Assembly: GCA_050947015.1 (NCBI GenBank) | Contig: JBMNVT010000008.1 | Location: forward strand, 1 to 64,000 | Reading direction: 5' to 3' | Source of the DNA: CAKXIK01 sp050947015 | GTDB taxonomy: Bacteria; Bacillota; Clostridia; Oscillospirales; Acutalibacteraceae | DNA length: 64,000 nucleotides | In this document: one piece after another, positions 26,027 to 35,001 of the stretch | Numbering within the stretch: the first letter of the stretch is position 1 | Layout of the letters: the number at the start of each line of letters is the position of its first letter | Notes under the pieces: generated by a model | The model's input: only the letters and a program-made list of their open reading frames with translations | Told to the model about the DNA's origin: nothing | Databases searched by the model: none | Program-made: the position numbers and the translations under genes

Positions 26027-27871
26027 TTATTCTTCGGAACCGCTCTGGCGCTTCTTCATGATAACAAGCACGGCACAGACAGCGGACAACAGCACCATGC
26101 CGACGGCAACCGGCAGAACGGCAGTGCTTCCGGTTGCGGGAACCGGCGCAGAAGCGGTCGGAACACTGGTATCTTCCATTTCTTCCTCACTGCTCGGCCC
26201 TGCCAGCGGCGCAGAAGAATCTTCAATAATTTCCGTCTCCGAATAGTAGACATTAACGGTCTTGTTGCCGTCCAGCGTACCGGCAAGCAGATCGCCGGTG
26301 GTCGAATCGTAATCATAACCGTCGATGGTTATTTTATCCTTCGCGGTAACGTCATAGGCGGTATTTTCGCGGGCAGGATCCGAAACAAAGCTTTCGGCAA
26401 TCGTTTCTCCGGTTGCTTTGTCGTAATAATTCACCGTTACCGTGTAATAAATCACGCCGTGCGCAGCCTTCAGCGCAGAAGCCGCCGTATCGCCGTTTAC
26501 ATCAAATTCCTCAGCGTGCAGGTCTTCATCCTTTTCGGCGTGCGCGTCCCAGCGATTTTCTTCCGCGTCGTCGTACCAACCGTCGATTGCATGCTCGCAA
26601 TCCGGTTCGCCGTCCAGCGCCCAGTCAGAACCGACCTTGCCAAAGCTGATTTCGCCGAGATTGTAAATGTCGTCGCCGGCTGTGGCAGCATGGTTGTTGT
26701 AAAGCACAATCTCCGGGCTTAGCACGACCGTACCGATATTATAGATACCTCCGCCAAGATCAGCGCCGATTCCTTCCTTATTTACCGCACCGGTGCCGTT
26801 ATTCGTAATGACCGCCGCAGCATTGATCGTAAGGTTGCAGACTGTCTGCTTCGTATAAATACCGGCGCCGGCATTATCTTTAACCGTCACGTTGGCGCCC
26901 TTTTCAATGGTGCTCGCATAGGTTCCGTTGCCCTGGAAGAAGATACCGGGATTCGTTGCAGAGCTGAATGCTTTGCAGCCATTTTTCTCGACGTCAAGCG
27001 TGCAGGTACCGTCCACATTGAGAACTCTGGTCCAAACACCGCTGTAGCCGTTGTTCGTCGCCGTGAGTTTGGAATTGTCCGTCATGTCGATCCGCCATGC
27101 GGAAATACCCCAAGCTCCGTTACCGTCAAATAGGACATCGGAATGATTTTTCATCGTGTAATAGGTTCCGTTGGAACCGTTGCCAAGGCTGTTGATCACC
27201 TTGACCGTACTGTTGTCAATGGTCGCATAAAAGGTTCCCGTAAAGCCGGAACGGTTGTGGTCGGAAATAAAGGTAGAATTTGTAATATTCACGTTATAGC
27301 CGCCGTCGCCGCCGTCCCATTCCAGAGCATCCTGCGTGTAATTCCGGATCGTCAGCGTTGAGCCGTTCACAATATTCAGCTTATTGTTCGAGCAGAAATA
27401 AATGGCATGCTTGTTCAGATTGGTGCCGGTTGCCTCCGGATCGCCTTCCATTAGCATATCGACATGATCCAGCGTCAGGGACGCATCCTTGCTGGCGCAG
27501 ATCGTCATCCAGTTCCACTCTGCCGTGTAAGGTGTAGAACCGATCGCGTTCATCACCACTTTGCAGTCCTTAAAAGTAAGTGCCTTGCCCCAAAGAGCAA
27601 TGCCGTACTTTGTAAAGGTAACTGTCTGTTCGCCGCTGCCCTGAATGGTCAGATTTTTGGTCAGGTTAATTCCTTCAGTCGTGCAGTCTTTCAACAGCAC
27701 GACGGCATCGCCGTCGGCTGCAGCGGCAATGGCTTCGTCCAGTGTCGCATAGGTTGTCTCTCCAATTTTTGCCGCAGCAGGCTCTTCTGCAAAAGCCGGC
27801 ACTCCGGCAAAGCAGAAAAGCAAACAAAGAGAAACAAAGACCGCGAGAGCCTTTTTCCACGCTTTTTTCAT
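26027..27871 (-). CDS. Secreted beta-helix surface protein with MucBP-like domain and sorting-type C-terminus
   Basis: This 614-residue protein has a signal peptide (KKALAVFVSLCLLFCFAGVPAFA), a long region rich in short Asn/Gly/Thr repeats typical of right-handed parallel beta-helices (about 40-440), a MucBP-like module (about 473-545; TVNYYDKATGE...NVYY), an acidic/Pro linker and a C-terminal sorting-like signal: VPATG (577-581), a hydrophobic helix and KKRQ. VPATG departs from LPxTG but keeps the layout. It is probably displayed on the cell wall or membrane as an adhesin or glycan-binding protein. The start at 27871 follows AGAAGGA; upstream ATGs do not. Its promoter shares the TGTyAC-N15-TmGTT pattern seen at two other exported or membrane protein genes in this window. 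Confidence 0.82.
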   Translation of the reverse strand: MKKAWKKALAVFVSLCLLFCFAGVPAFAEEPAAAKIGETTYATLDEAIAAAADGDAVVLLKDCTTEGINLTKNLTIQGSGEQTVTFTKYGIALWGKALTFKDCKVVMNAIGSTPYTAEWNWMTICASKDASLTLDHVDMLMEGDPEATGTNLNKHAIYFCSNNKLNIVNGSTLTIRNYTQDALEWDGGDGGYNVNITNSTFISDHNRSGFTGTFYATIDNSTVKVINSLGNGSNGTYYTMKNHSDVLFDGNGAWGISAWRIDMTDNSKLTATNNGYSGVWTRVLNVDGTCTLDVEKNGCKAFSSATNPGIFFQGNGTYASTIEKGANVTVKDNAGAGIYTKQTVCNLTINAAAVITNNGTGAVNKEGIGADLGGGIYNIGTVVLSPEIVLYNNHAATAGDDIYNLGEISFGKVGSDWALDGEPDCEHAIDGWYDDAEENRWDAHAEKDEDLHAEEFDVNGDTAASALKAAHGVIYYTVTVNYYDKATGETIAESFVSDPARENTAYDVTAKDKITIDGYDYDSTTGDLLAGTLDGNKTVNVYYSETEIIEDSSAPLAGPSSEEEMEDTSVPTASAPVPATGSTAVLPVAVGMVLLSAVCAVLVIMKKRQSGSEE

Positions 27872-27934
27872 CTTACATCCTTCTTTCATAATTTTCCTTT
27901 TCAGGTTTTGTATTTGTAATACCTGTTTGTTTCT

Positions 27935-27966
27935 ATTATAACTATAAAAGTCACAAAACGGTAACA
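27935..27966 (-). promoter_or_regulatory. Non-standard promoter of the beta-helix protein gene
   Basis: On the - strand TGTTACC (27960-27966) is followed by 15 bases and TAGTTATAAT (27935-27944). The same layout, TGTCACA-N15-TCGTT, occurs at 58584 and 59454. The distance from TGTTAC to TATAAT is too long for an ordinary sigma-A -35/-10 pair. Confidence 0.5.
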
Positions 27967-28005
27967 CTATCTATGTCTTACAAAAAAATTTTTTTAAAAA
28001 GCGTA

Positions 28006-28045
28006 GAAAAAAACAGAAACTTGCAGAAAATGCAGGCTTCTGTTT
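28006..28045 (-). terminator. jag operon terminator
   Basis: AAACAGAAGCCTGCA pairs (with two G-T wobbles) with TGCAAGTTTCTGTTT on the - strand and is followed by seven T, shortly after the jag stop. Confidence 0.8.
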
Positions 28046-28062
28046 CTTCCATTCAACAAAAT

Positions 28063-29157
28063 TTATTTTTTCAAATCAATTCTTCCATAAAGCGGAAGCT
28101 TTTCGGCCTTTTCGGCTGTTTCGGGACGTTTTGCTTCTGTAACGACCGGCTTTTCTTCGGCAGCATCCTGACGGAAAGCCTGATCCTCCTCCAATGCACC
28201 GAGTCTCTGCACCGCGGGGGAAACCTGTTTCGGCTGCCGCATGGAAACCGTTTCAGGATTTGTATGCTCTGCGGGCAAAACATCGCTGATGGTCGGCATT
28301 GTTGTTCCGCGCTCAGCGGCAGAGAAAAGAACCTCGTCCATTTCACTCGCCTGAACCACCGAACGAACCGGCGCGTTGTTTACCGCACGGCCTTTTTCCG
28401 GTTTTACGGCGTGACTGTAGCGTTCCGGCTTTGCCTCCGGATGCGATCGGCGCGGTCTGTCGCTGCGGTTGCCGGAAGGACGGCGCGCCGCGCGATTACG
28501 GTCGTTTCCGTCACGGCCGGGGCGGGCTGCGGCGCCGGCTGCCGGGCCGATCACCACATGACGGTCAAGGTCGGTTCCCTCCGACCACGAGGTCGCTCCT
28601 TCAATTTCCTGCACGGCAGTGTGAATAATGCGCCGTTCATACGGGTTCATCGGCTCCAGGGAATATTTTCGGTTGGTTGCAAGCGCTTTCTGCGCCAGAC
28701 GGGAAGCCAGCGCCTGCAGTGTTTTTTCGCGTTTTTCGCGATAATTTCCGGTATTGAGTGTAATACGGTAATAATCGTCGCGCACATGGTTCGCCACCAG
28801 ACCCGTCAGATACTGCAGTGCGTCCAGCGTTTCCCCGTGATGGCCAATCACAATCCCCGCATCGTCTCCGGAAATCGTAATCACCGCTCCGTTTTCTTCT
28901 TCGGAAACAGAAAGCTCCACCTTTTCGGCTCCCAGCCCGGCAAGCACCTTTTTCAGGTAATCCGCCGCGAGTGCGGACGGAGACTCCTGCACATACGCGC
29001 GAACCTTAAAGGGCTTTCCGCCGAACAGACCGAACTTTTTCTTTTCGCCGTATTCCAGGACTTCAAATTCCACTTCGTGTGTTTCAAGCCCAAGCTCTCT
29101 GCACGCGTTTGCCAAGGCAATCTCGGCGGTATCGCCGATTCCGACTGCTTCTCTCAT
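28063..29157 (-). CDS. jag: RNA-binding protein Jag/KhpB (SpoIIIJ-associated)
   Basis: Jag/KhpB binds RNA and affects cell elongation and division. The 364-residue protein has the Jag-N domain (residues 1-55; LEYGEKKKFGLFGGKPFKV), a KH domain (about 75-135; GIVIGHHGETLDALQYL) and an R3H domain (about 150-200; NPYERRIIHTAVQ, with the R...H pair). Residues after about 215 form an unusually long basic, Arg/Pro/Asn-rich then acidic disordered tail absent from Bacillus Jag. The start at 29157 is preceded by GGGGAGGG. It lies 22 bases after yidC, its conserved operon partner. Confidence 0.95.
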   Translation of the reverse strand: MREAVGIGDTAEIALANACRELGLETHEVEFEVLEYGEKKKFGLFGGKPFKVRAYVQESPSALAADYLKKVLAGLGAEKVELSVSEEENGAVITISGDDAGIVIGHHGETLDALQYLTGLVANHVRDDYYRITLNTGNYREKREKTLQALASRLAQKALATNRKYSLEPMNPYERRIIHTAVQEIEGATSWSEGTDLDRHVVIGPAAGAAARPGRDGNDRNRAARRPSGNRSDRPRRSHPEAKPERYSHAVKPEKGRAVNNAPVRSVVQASEMDEVLFSAAERGTTMPTISDVLPAEHTNPETVSMRQPKQVSPAVQRLGALEEDQAFRQDAAEEKPVVTEAKRPETAEKAEKLPLYGRIDLKK

Positions 29158-29179
29158 TTTGATGCCCTCCCCATTCTGC

Positions 29180-30271
29180 TCATTTCTTTTTCTTTTGGGT
29201 GGTCTGACCGGCGCGGGCCGCATTCCCCGTTTTAATTACCTTATCGTTGCCGTACGGCGCGGACTTTTCCGCCGGGGCTTTTGCCGCAGGAATTTTGTCT
29301 TCCGGCGCGGCCGGTTCGTTCGCTCTGCGCAGGGAATCAAAGGCGGCGCGAATATTGACGCCTCCGAATTTTGCAAGCAGCGCGCTTTCTTCGTTTTCGC
29401 GGCGCGCATACCGTGCGGCTTCATCCTGCGCATTCATCACCCACATGTTATAATACCGGTTCATAATCACGGTCTGTAGAATCGACGCAAGGTTGGAGAA
29501 AATCCAGTAAAGGCCGACCGCACCCGGAACCGAAAACGCAATAATCGTGGAAAACGCCGACATAAAAATCGGCATGCCCCACTTCATGCAGCCGCCGCCC
29601 GTTTGAGGCTGCACGCTCGTTTTATTCATAATAAAAGACATTGCCATGGACGTTACAAAACAAAGGATCGGAATCACCAGCAGCACACTGATCTGGCTGA
29701 TGCTCGGTGTTCCGAGCAGGTTGATGCCGAACAGATTGAAAGCGCCGTTGGCAAGCCCGTCCAGCTCGGCAAGCTCCGTGCTGTTAAAAATGTTGGACGC
29801 CACCACTTTTTCGCGCAGGGACGCAAACTGGCTGATGAAATCCAGCTGACCGTAACCGGCCTTGTCCAGCCCGACCAGCTGCAGCGCGGCGTTTACCTTG
29901 TCCACAGACATATGCAGCACACACATCAACGGCTTTGTAATCGCGCTGTAAAGACCGATGATGACCGGAAACTGAATCAGCAGCGGCAGGCAGCCGGACA
30001 TTGGATTGGCATTTTCACGCGCGTAAAGCTTCTGCTGCTCCTCCTGCATTTTCTGCGGATTGTTTTTATACATCTCCTGCAGTTCTTTCAGTTTTGGAGC
30101 AAGCCGCGCCTGTTTTGCAGAGGTTTTCTGCTGCTTGATGGACGACGGCAGCATCACCATACGCACCGCAATGGTAAACAACAGAATACCGATGACATAA
30201 ACGCCGGAAATTTTGTAGCCAAAGAAAATGATATAGCCGAACAAACTCCCCAGATAATCCAAAATATTCAT
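29180..30271 (-). CDS. yidC: Membrane protein insertase YidC/Oxa1
   Basis: YidC inserts and folds membrane proteins alone or with SecYEG. The 363-residue protein has the Oxa1 core: TM1, the conserved groove arginine in FTIAVRMVMLP, the cytoplasmic helical hairpin (QARLAPKLKELQEMYKNNP), then the LPLLIQFPVIIGLY helix and three further TM segments. No lipobox is present, unlike Bacillus SpoIIIJ. The C-terminal tail is charged and ends in TTQKKKK. The start at 30271 was chosen over a TTG further upstream; GGGAGG lies 12 bases before it, slightly long. It sits in the rpmH-rnpA-yidD-yidC-jag block. Confidence 0.95.
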   Translation of the reverse strand: MNILDYLGSLFGYIIFFGYKISGVYVIGILLFTIAVRMVMLPSSIKQQKTSAKQARLAPKLKELQEMYKNNPQKMQEEQQKLYARENANPMSGCLPLLIQFPVIIGLYSAITKPLMCVLHMSVDKVNAALQLVGLDKAGYGQLDFISQFASLREKVVASNIFNSTELAELDGLANGAFNLFGINLLGTPSISQISVLLVIPILCFVTSMAMSFIMNKTSVQPQTGGGCMKWGMPIFMSAFSTIIAFSVPGAVGLYWIFSNLASILQTVIMNRYYNMWVMNAQDEAARYARRENEESALLAKFGGVNIRAAFDSLRRANEPAAPEDKIPAAKAPAEKSAPYGNDKVIKTGNAARAGQTTQKKKK

Positions 30272-30388
30272 ATAAAACGGTTTCCTCCCGAACAGCAAGT
30301 TCTCTATGATTGGAACAGGAAGCGGAATCCGAAATGAAACCGCCCTATTGAACTTTCGTGTCTCTTCTCCGAAGCAAAAGGAAAAAAA

Positions 30389-30646
30389 CTATCGTCGCTT
30401 CGAAGCCCTATTTTTCCTTCTGAAAAAAGAAAATTCTTCCGGCACGGGGTCGAACCCGCCCGGGTGAAACGGCTGGCATTTCAGCAGCCTGCAGATCGCC
30501 AGCCAGCAACCCTTCAGCGCCCCAAAGCGCTCAATTGCCGTAAAAGCATACTGCGAACAGGTGGGGTAAAACCGGCAGCAAGCCTTTGTATGAGACGAAA
30601 TATGTTTTTGATAAAACCGGATCAGCGCAAGCAGCGTTTTTTTCAT
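30389..30646 (-). CDS. yidD: Membrane protein insertion efficiency factor YidD
   Basis: This 85-residue protein is the conserved YidD/haemolysin-alpha-like factor: IRFYQKHISSHTKACCRFYPTCSQYAFTAIERFG, three conserved cysteines, then HPGGFDPVP. It assists YidC-dependent membrane insertion. Its ATG overlaps the rnpA stop in an ATGA junction, implying translational coupling; GGGGAG precedes it. Confidence 0.95.
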   Translation of the reverse strand: MKKTLLALIRFYQKHISSHTKACCRFYPTCSQYAFTAIERFGALKGCWLAICRLLKCQPFHPGGFDPVPEEFSFFRRKNRASKRR

Positions 30647-30993
30647 CGCGACTCCCCATGCGCCGTCAGCCCTGCTTCGTTGAGGTGCCGGCGCAAAACC
30701 CGGGCGACATCTGTGCTCTTCAGGCGCACCGTTCGGGAACGCGCAACAAAAACCAGATCCACCCCACGGGAAACCCCGGGCAAAACCTCTCGTGCAGCCT
30801 CCCGAATCACGCGCCTTGCGCGGTTTCGTTCCACCGCGCAGCCGATCTTTTTGCTCGCGGTGATCCCGCAGCGCACACACCCCTGCTTGTTTTTCAGAAC
30901 ATAAGTAACCAGAGCGGGATCGACAAACGCCCTGCCCTTCGCGTAAATTCTGCGGAAATCCCTGTTCTGATTCAGCACCGAAACCTTGCCCAT
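30643..30993 (-). CDS. rnpA: Ribonuclease P protein component
   Basis: RnpA binds the RNase P RNA and helps mature tRNA 5' ends. The 116-residue protein carries the family's RNR motif in VERNRARRVIREAAREV, preceded by the conserved FRRIYAKGRAF segment. It lies between rpmH and yidD as in nearly all Firmicutes; its stop overlaps the yidD start by four bases. Confidence 0.96.
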   Translation of the reverse strand: MGKVSVLNQNRDFRRIYAKGRAFVDPALVTYVLKNKQGCVRCGITASKKIGCAVERNRARRVIREAAREVLPGVSRGVDLVFVARSRTVRLKSTDVARVLRRHLNEAGLTAHGESR

Positions 30994-31054
30994 GAAAGAC
31001 CAACTCCTAACCTGACGACCGTAACGCTTTCATAAGGCACAAAGCGCGGCTGAT

Positions 31055-31082
31055 AAAGAAAAGACCACGCAAAGGTGGTCTT
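31055..31082 (-). terminator. Weak terminator between rpmH and rnpA
   Basis: AAGACCAC pairs with GTGGTCTT around six bases; the - strand then shows TTTCTTT. Partial termination here would let rpmH be made in excess over rnpA. Confidence 0.65.
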
Positions 31083-31085
31083 CAA

Positions 31086-31220
31086 TCAGTGCGTCAGGCG
31101 CTTTCTTCCCTTAGCTCTGCGGCGGGCCAGAACCTTACGTCCGTTGCTGTCTGCCATTCTCTTGCGGAAGCCATGTTCCTTTTTGCGGTGAAGCTTCTTG
31201 GGCTGATATGTCCGAAGCAT
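31086..31220 (-). CDS. rpmH: Ribosomal protein L34
   Basis: This 44-residue, highly basic protein begins MLRTYQPKKLHRKKEHGF and ends GRKRLTH, a textbook L34 of the large ribosomal subunit. It follows AAGGAGG and a strong sigma-A promoter, and heads the rpmH-rnpA-yidD-yidC-jag cluster on the left arm of the origin. Confidence 0.98.
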   Translation of the reverse strand: MLRTYQPKKLHRKKEHGFRKRMADSNGRKVLARRRAKGRKRLTH

Positions 31221-31267
31221 GAAAACACCTCCTTATGAGTGCTGAAAAAACTCTTTGCTAAGGTACA

Positions 31268-31297
31268 ATTATAGCCCATGACACGAGGGCCTGTCAA
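31268..31297 (-). promoter_or_regulatory. rpmH promoter
   Basis: Perfect TTGACA (31292-31297) and TATAAT (31268-31273) with an 18-base spacer on the - strand, about 45 bases before rpmH. Confidence 0.9.
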
Positions 31298-31413
31298 CAA
31301 AATTTTCACAGATTTTTTAATTCAGGCGCGACAAACGGGTTCCGGGGGCAAAATACGGTCTTTTCCCGCTTATTTTGCTCCCTTTCCCCGTTTTTATCGG
31401 TCCCCATCAAAAT

Positions 31414-32067
31414 TTATTTTTCAAAACCGCGCAGCGGTGTCAGCACGCCGCAGTCCATTTCACAGACCGTGTCGCACAGCGCCTCAATATCCTCCGCATA
31501 ATGGGACGACATCAAAATGGTGATCCCGTCCTGCCGGCACAATTCCAGCAGCAGAGCACGGATGCTTTCCACCCCGTGTTTGTCAAGCCCATTCATCGGC
31601 TCGTCCAGCAGCAGCAGCGGCGGCTTTTCCATAATTGCCTGCGCAATGCCCAGCCGGTGGCGCATTCCAAGCGAAAACTTGCCGACGTGCTTTTTGCTTT
31701 CCGGGTCCAGGCCAACCCGGGCGATCACGGCGCGGATCTCGTCGTCGGAGACGACGCGCCTGATCGACGCCAGCAGCTTCAGATTTTTAAACGCGCTCAG
31801 CGACGGAATAAACCCGGGATCCTCAATAATAATGCCGATATTCTGCGCCGCCGAAGGCTCCACCGGTTTTCCCTCTACCAGAACCGTTCCCCCGGTAGGC
31901 TGCATAAAGCCGCAGATGCATTTGAACAGCACGGTTTTTCCGCTGCCGTTCCGGCCGATTATGCCATGGATTTTTCCTTTTTCAAAGGAAACCGAAACAT
32001 GGTCGAGCGCCGTAACCGTTTTGAACCGCTTGACCAGCTGATTGACTTCCACAATATATTCTGCCAT
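31414..32067 (-). CDS. ABC transporter ATP-binding protein
   Basis: This 217-residue ATPase has Walker A GRNGSGKT (about 38-45), signature FSLGMRHRLG, Walker B LLLLDEPMNG and the H-loop SSHYAED. It resembles the ATPases of bacitracin-type and lantibiotic-immunity exporters. It is the last gene of a five-gene operon and would power the two membrane proteins encoded upstream (32126 and 32982). It is a half-size stand-alone ATPase, so a homodimer or complex with both permeases is likely. No terminator is obvious before the rpmH promoter. The start follows AAGGGGG. Confidence 0.92.
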   Translation of the reverse strand: MAEYIVEVNQLVKRFKTVTALDHVSVSFEKGKIHGIIGRNGSGKTVLFKCICGFMQPTGGTVLVEGKPVEPSAAQNIGIIIEDPGFIPSLSAFKNLKLLASIRRVVSDDEIRAVIARVGLDPESKKHVGKFSLGMRHRLGIAQAIMEKPPLLLLDEPMNGLDKHGVESIRALLLELCRQDGITILMSSHYAEDIEALCDTVCEMDCGVLTPLRGFEK

Positions 32068-32125
32068 AAAAAATTTCCCCCTTCCGAATTCTTTTCCGAA
32101 ATACCACAGGTGCGCTCTTTTGCCG

Positions 32126-32989
32126 TCAACGCCGGAAAACGATATTCCTGCGGCAGAACGAGATCACCGAAAGGACCGACAGCACCAGGATCAAAAAACC
32201 CTGAACCCCGATCACATAAAACAGGTTGGGGCCTTCCGAGTAAAAAGGCGAGATAACGATAATGGAGCTCCAGCTGTAAACCGTAAAATAATTCATAATC
32301 GGCCCGACGAATATCGGGGCCAGGTAAACCGAAAAGGCCGAAACGAACAGCAAAACCCCCGCCGCCACCACGCCGATGCCCGGCTTGACCAGCACATTGA
32401 AGGAAAGGATCAGCACGCCGGAAAAAACACCGTTCAGCCACATTAAAAAAATGGTAAGCAGGCTGGCGGAAAGCGGAGACGCGTTGTTGACGACCGAAAG
32501 AGAGAAAAATCCCCAGCCGTCGGTCAGCCCGTACTTCAGAACCTCGTTCGGGTAATTTGCCAAAAGCTCGATCACGCTGCCCCATTCCGCGGCAAAGCCC
32601 ATGCTGGGAAGGATCACGAGCCACGCGCTGCAGACGATAAAGAGCGTCAGCAGCAGCGAAGCCACGGCGATGTACAAAAGCTGACCCTTGATCCACGTCG
32701 CCTTACCCGTGCGGACGATGACAAACGGGGCGTCGTTTTCCAAAAACGGCGCCGTGCTGAACAAAAGAACGGTTAAAAAGCCGTAAATGGATTTCATGCT
32801 GCTCAGGATAAACGGAACGATCCAGAGAGATATCCTCATCCCCGACGCAGAACAGAAGCTGTTGATCCACGACAAATTCCAGAAGCAACAGATCAGCACG
32901 ATCGCCGCGACCACATAGATCAGCGATTTGCTCCACCATTTGCAGATATTGCTGCGGACGCAGAGAAATTCCGTTTGGATGCTACTCAT
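32126..32989 (-). CDS. ABC-2-like membrane protein (permease subunit)
   Basis: This 287-residue integral membrane protein has about six hydrophobic helices, including a pair near the start (about 20-42) and a C-terminal one (ending FLILVLSVLSVISF) followed by a basic tail. It is not recognised by family beyond a general ABC-2-like layout. Its start (AGGAGG upstream) overlaps the preceding gene's end by eight bases, so the two are translationally coupled. With the neighbouring permease and ATPase it likely forms a heteromeric exporter. Confidence 0.75.
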   Translation of the reverse strand: MSSIQTEFLCVRSNICKWWSKSLIYVVAAIVLICCFWNLSWINSFCSASGMRISLWIVPFILSSMKSIYGFLTVLLFSTAPFLENDAPFVIVRTGKATWIKGQLLYIAVASLLLTLFIVCSAWLVILPSMGFAAEWGSVIELLANYPNEVLKYGLTDGWGFFSLSVVNNASPLSASLLTIFLMWLNGVFSGVLILSFNVLVKPGIGVVAAGVLLFVSAFSVYLAPIFVGPIMNYFTVYSWSSIIVISPFYSEGPNLFYVIGVQGFLILVLSVLSVISFCRRNIVFRR

Positions 32990-33755
32990 TTTTCTGCCTC
33001 CTTTTTGCGTTGAGCTCCGCCAGAAGACCCAGCGCCGTGCAGAGCACCAGCGCCGTCGCCAGCTTGGCCAAAATCGTCCAGAGCCACCTCAGCTCGCCGT
33101 CGCCCTCGACCATGAGCCCGTCCACCAGATTAAGCCTGTAGAAAGGGATCCCCGATAAAGAGACGAGCCACTCATAAAAAAAATCCACTATAACGGGGGA
33201 TACGATCGTTGCGAGCCTGTCCGGGATCATCGACGAAAACCAGACGGCGGTGCAGGCCGTCATTGCGCCGGAAAGCGCCTTGTAAAAGCCGTCCACCAGA
33301 AGGTACGGCACAGGGCTGCCATACTTTAAAAAATTCCCGAACAGATTTCCGTCCGCCTCCACTTCAGGAACCGGTATCGTCGTAAAAACAACCGTATCAA
33401 ACAACAGAATGCCCAAAAACACCGTTAAAAAGCCTGTTACCGCCGCCGTTACCCAGACGCTGCGGACGTAGCGGCGAACCCCGCAGCGAACGCTCCAGAA
33501 CGGGATCGCGCCGGAATAAACATCCTCCGCGTAGCTGAGCGCAAACGGGAACAGCGGCAGTGTCTTATAGATCATGTCATTTACGCTTCCGGTAGAAAAC
33601 GCAAAGCTGTAGGCCAAAAACGCATTGTCCGCCTTCCTTTTTAACAACAGAACTTCCCCCAGCATAAAAACCGCCAGCCCGACCGGGGCAAGAAAAAACG
33701 CCGGCGAAAAAAAAGCGCGCCGGAAGCTTGCGCGCAGGGAACCTGTTTTCTTCAT
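32982..33755 (-). CDS. ABC-2-like membrane protein (second permease subunit)
   Basis: This 257-residue membrane protein starts with a basic N-terminus and has about six hydrophobic segments, the first around FFLAPVGLAVFMLGEVLLL. The start at 33755 has GGAGGG five bases upstream; a GTG 15 bases earlier overlaps that site. It follows the lipoprotein gene by 11 bases and overlaps the next permease by eight. The paired permeases share little visible sequence with each other but similar length and topology. Confidence 0.75.
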   Translation of the reverse strand: MKKTGSLRASFRRAFFSPAFFLAPVGLAVFMLGEVLLLKRKADNAFLAYSFAFSTGSVNDMIYKTLPLFPFALSYAEDVYSGAIPFWSVRCGVRRYVRSVWVTAAVTGFLTVFLGILLFDTVVFTTIPVPEVEADGNLFGNFLKYGSPVPYLLVDGFYKALSGAMTACTAVWFSSMIPDRLATIVSPVIVDFFYEWLVSLSGIPFYRLNLVDGLMVEGDGELRWLWTILAKLATALVLCTALGLLAELNAKRRQKNE

Positions 33756-33766
33756 TTTTACCCTCC

Positions 33767-34921
33767 TCACGGCGAGAGGAGTTCTTTGTCGGTTTCCACG
33801 AACCTGCCGTTCAGCGCATTGACAAAGAACGCATAATAATGAACGTCCTCTCTTTTTTCCCCATTCTGATCCTCAACCGTTTCCGTCATTCTGATGCTGA
33901 AATTCCAACAGGGCTGCAGCCTTTTGATGAAATATTTTTCGTCGCGGACATTGATGTAACAGAATTCGCCCGAAACGACCTCTTTTTTGAATCCGCTGCC
34001 AAGCTTTTCCCGGCAAATTTCCTCCACTGCACGGATCGCTTCCTCCGCAGGAACAACGTTTTTTTCTTCGATCACGCCAGAAATTTTCGGAAAACCGTAA
34101 ACCTCAAGATAAATCGTACCGTCCCTTCCGGTGATCACCGTAATGATGTCCGTACCGACGAAGGAATCGTAGCCGTCCGGAATTATGTTTCCAAAAAAAG
34201 GATCTTCATTCCACGCGCTTTTTGTTTCGTTGACCATTCGCCGGAACTGAAACAGGTAAAAGCCTTCCTCCGAAAAACGGTATTCTTCCTCGCCGGGCGC
34301 TGACGGATTTATTTCCGCGCGGATCTTGTTCAGGCTCCCCGGGTCCATTGCAATGGCAAGGGAACAATCCATCTCCCCCAGCCCGAGCGCCTGAAACAGC
34401 GTATCCAATCTATCCAGCTCCTCCTCAATGGAAGCAAACGAAAAGGTTTTCCCCGCGTCGCTGTTTTCTAAAAGCTCCCGATTGTGAGGATACAATTCAA
34501 TCGTATCTCGTACTTCTGCTATTTCCTTATCTATTTTTTCATCGGCACTGTAAAAATACTGAAAGCCGATCCATCCACTTGTTTTTTTGTAAAATTCCCT
34601 TCCTCCGTCCAGAATGTTCAAATACTCCTGAATCTCTCCGGAAGGAAATGCCTTTGTATACGATATCCCGGGGGCCACCGCAGCGCGCTCGCAGCTGTTT
34701 TTCAGCAGCGTATCACAAAGAAGGCTTTCCGAAGGCTCCCAGTTTTCCGCCCGGTAGGCGGCTGCTTTTTCCGGGGCGTGCAGCCCTGCTACGTCAGTGC
34801 AGTACAGCAACTTATCTTGATATATTTCGTTCCCCGTCGTCGCCATGCAGGCCGAAAGGGAACAAACCATACTGCAGGCCAGCAGCGCTGCTGCGAAATT
34901 TGCTTTTTTCAAACGGTTCAA
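33767..34921 (-). CDS. Lipoprotein of unknown function in the exporter operon
   Basis: This 384-residue protein has a lipoprotein signal (AALLACSMVCSLSAC, lipobox Cys at about residue 25) and no recognised domain in the rest, which is rich in Glu and aromatic residues. The start codon is TTG, preceded by GGAAGGG. Its position between a small secreted protein gene and two permease genes suggests an extracellular accessory or immunity-type lipoprotein, as in many antimicrobial-peptide clusters. That is inference from context only. Confidence 0.75.
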   Translation of the reverse strand: MNRLKKANFAAALLACSMVCSLSACMATTGNEIYQDKLLYCTDVAGLHAPEKAAAYRAENWEPSESLLCDTLLKNSCERAAVAPGISYTKAFPSGEIQEYLNILDGGREFYKKTSGWIGFQYFYSADEKIDKEIAEVRDTIELYPHNRELLENSDAGKTFSFASIEEELDRLDTLFQALGLGEMDCSLAIAMDPGSLNKIRAEINPSAPGEEEYRFSEEGFYLFQFRRMVNETKSAWNEDPFFGNIIPDGYDSFVGTDIITVITGRDGTIYLEVYGFPKISGVIEEKNVVPAEEAIRAVEEICREKLGSGFKKEVVSGEFCYINVRDEKYFIKRLQPCWNFSIRMTETVEDQNGEKREDVHYYAFFVNALNGRFVETDKELLSP

Positions 34922-35001
34922 CCACCCTTCCTTCTGTAAATATCCGAAGGGAACGCGGGCTTTCCCCCCGGGAACCGGTTTAGCTGTTCAATAAAGTACT
35001 G

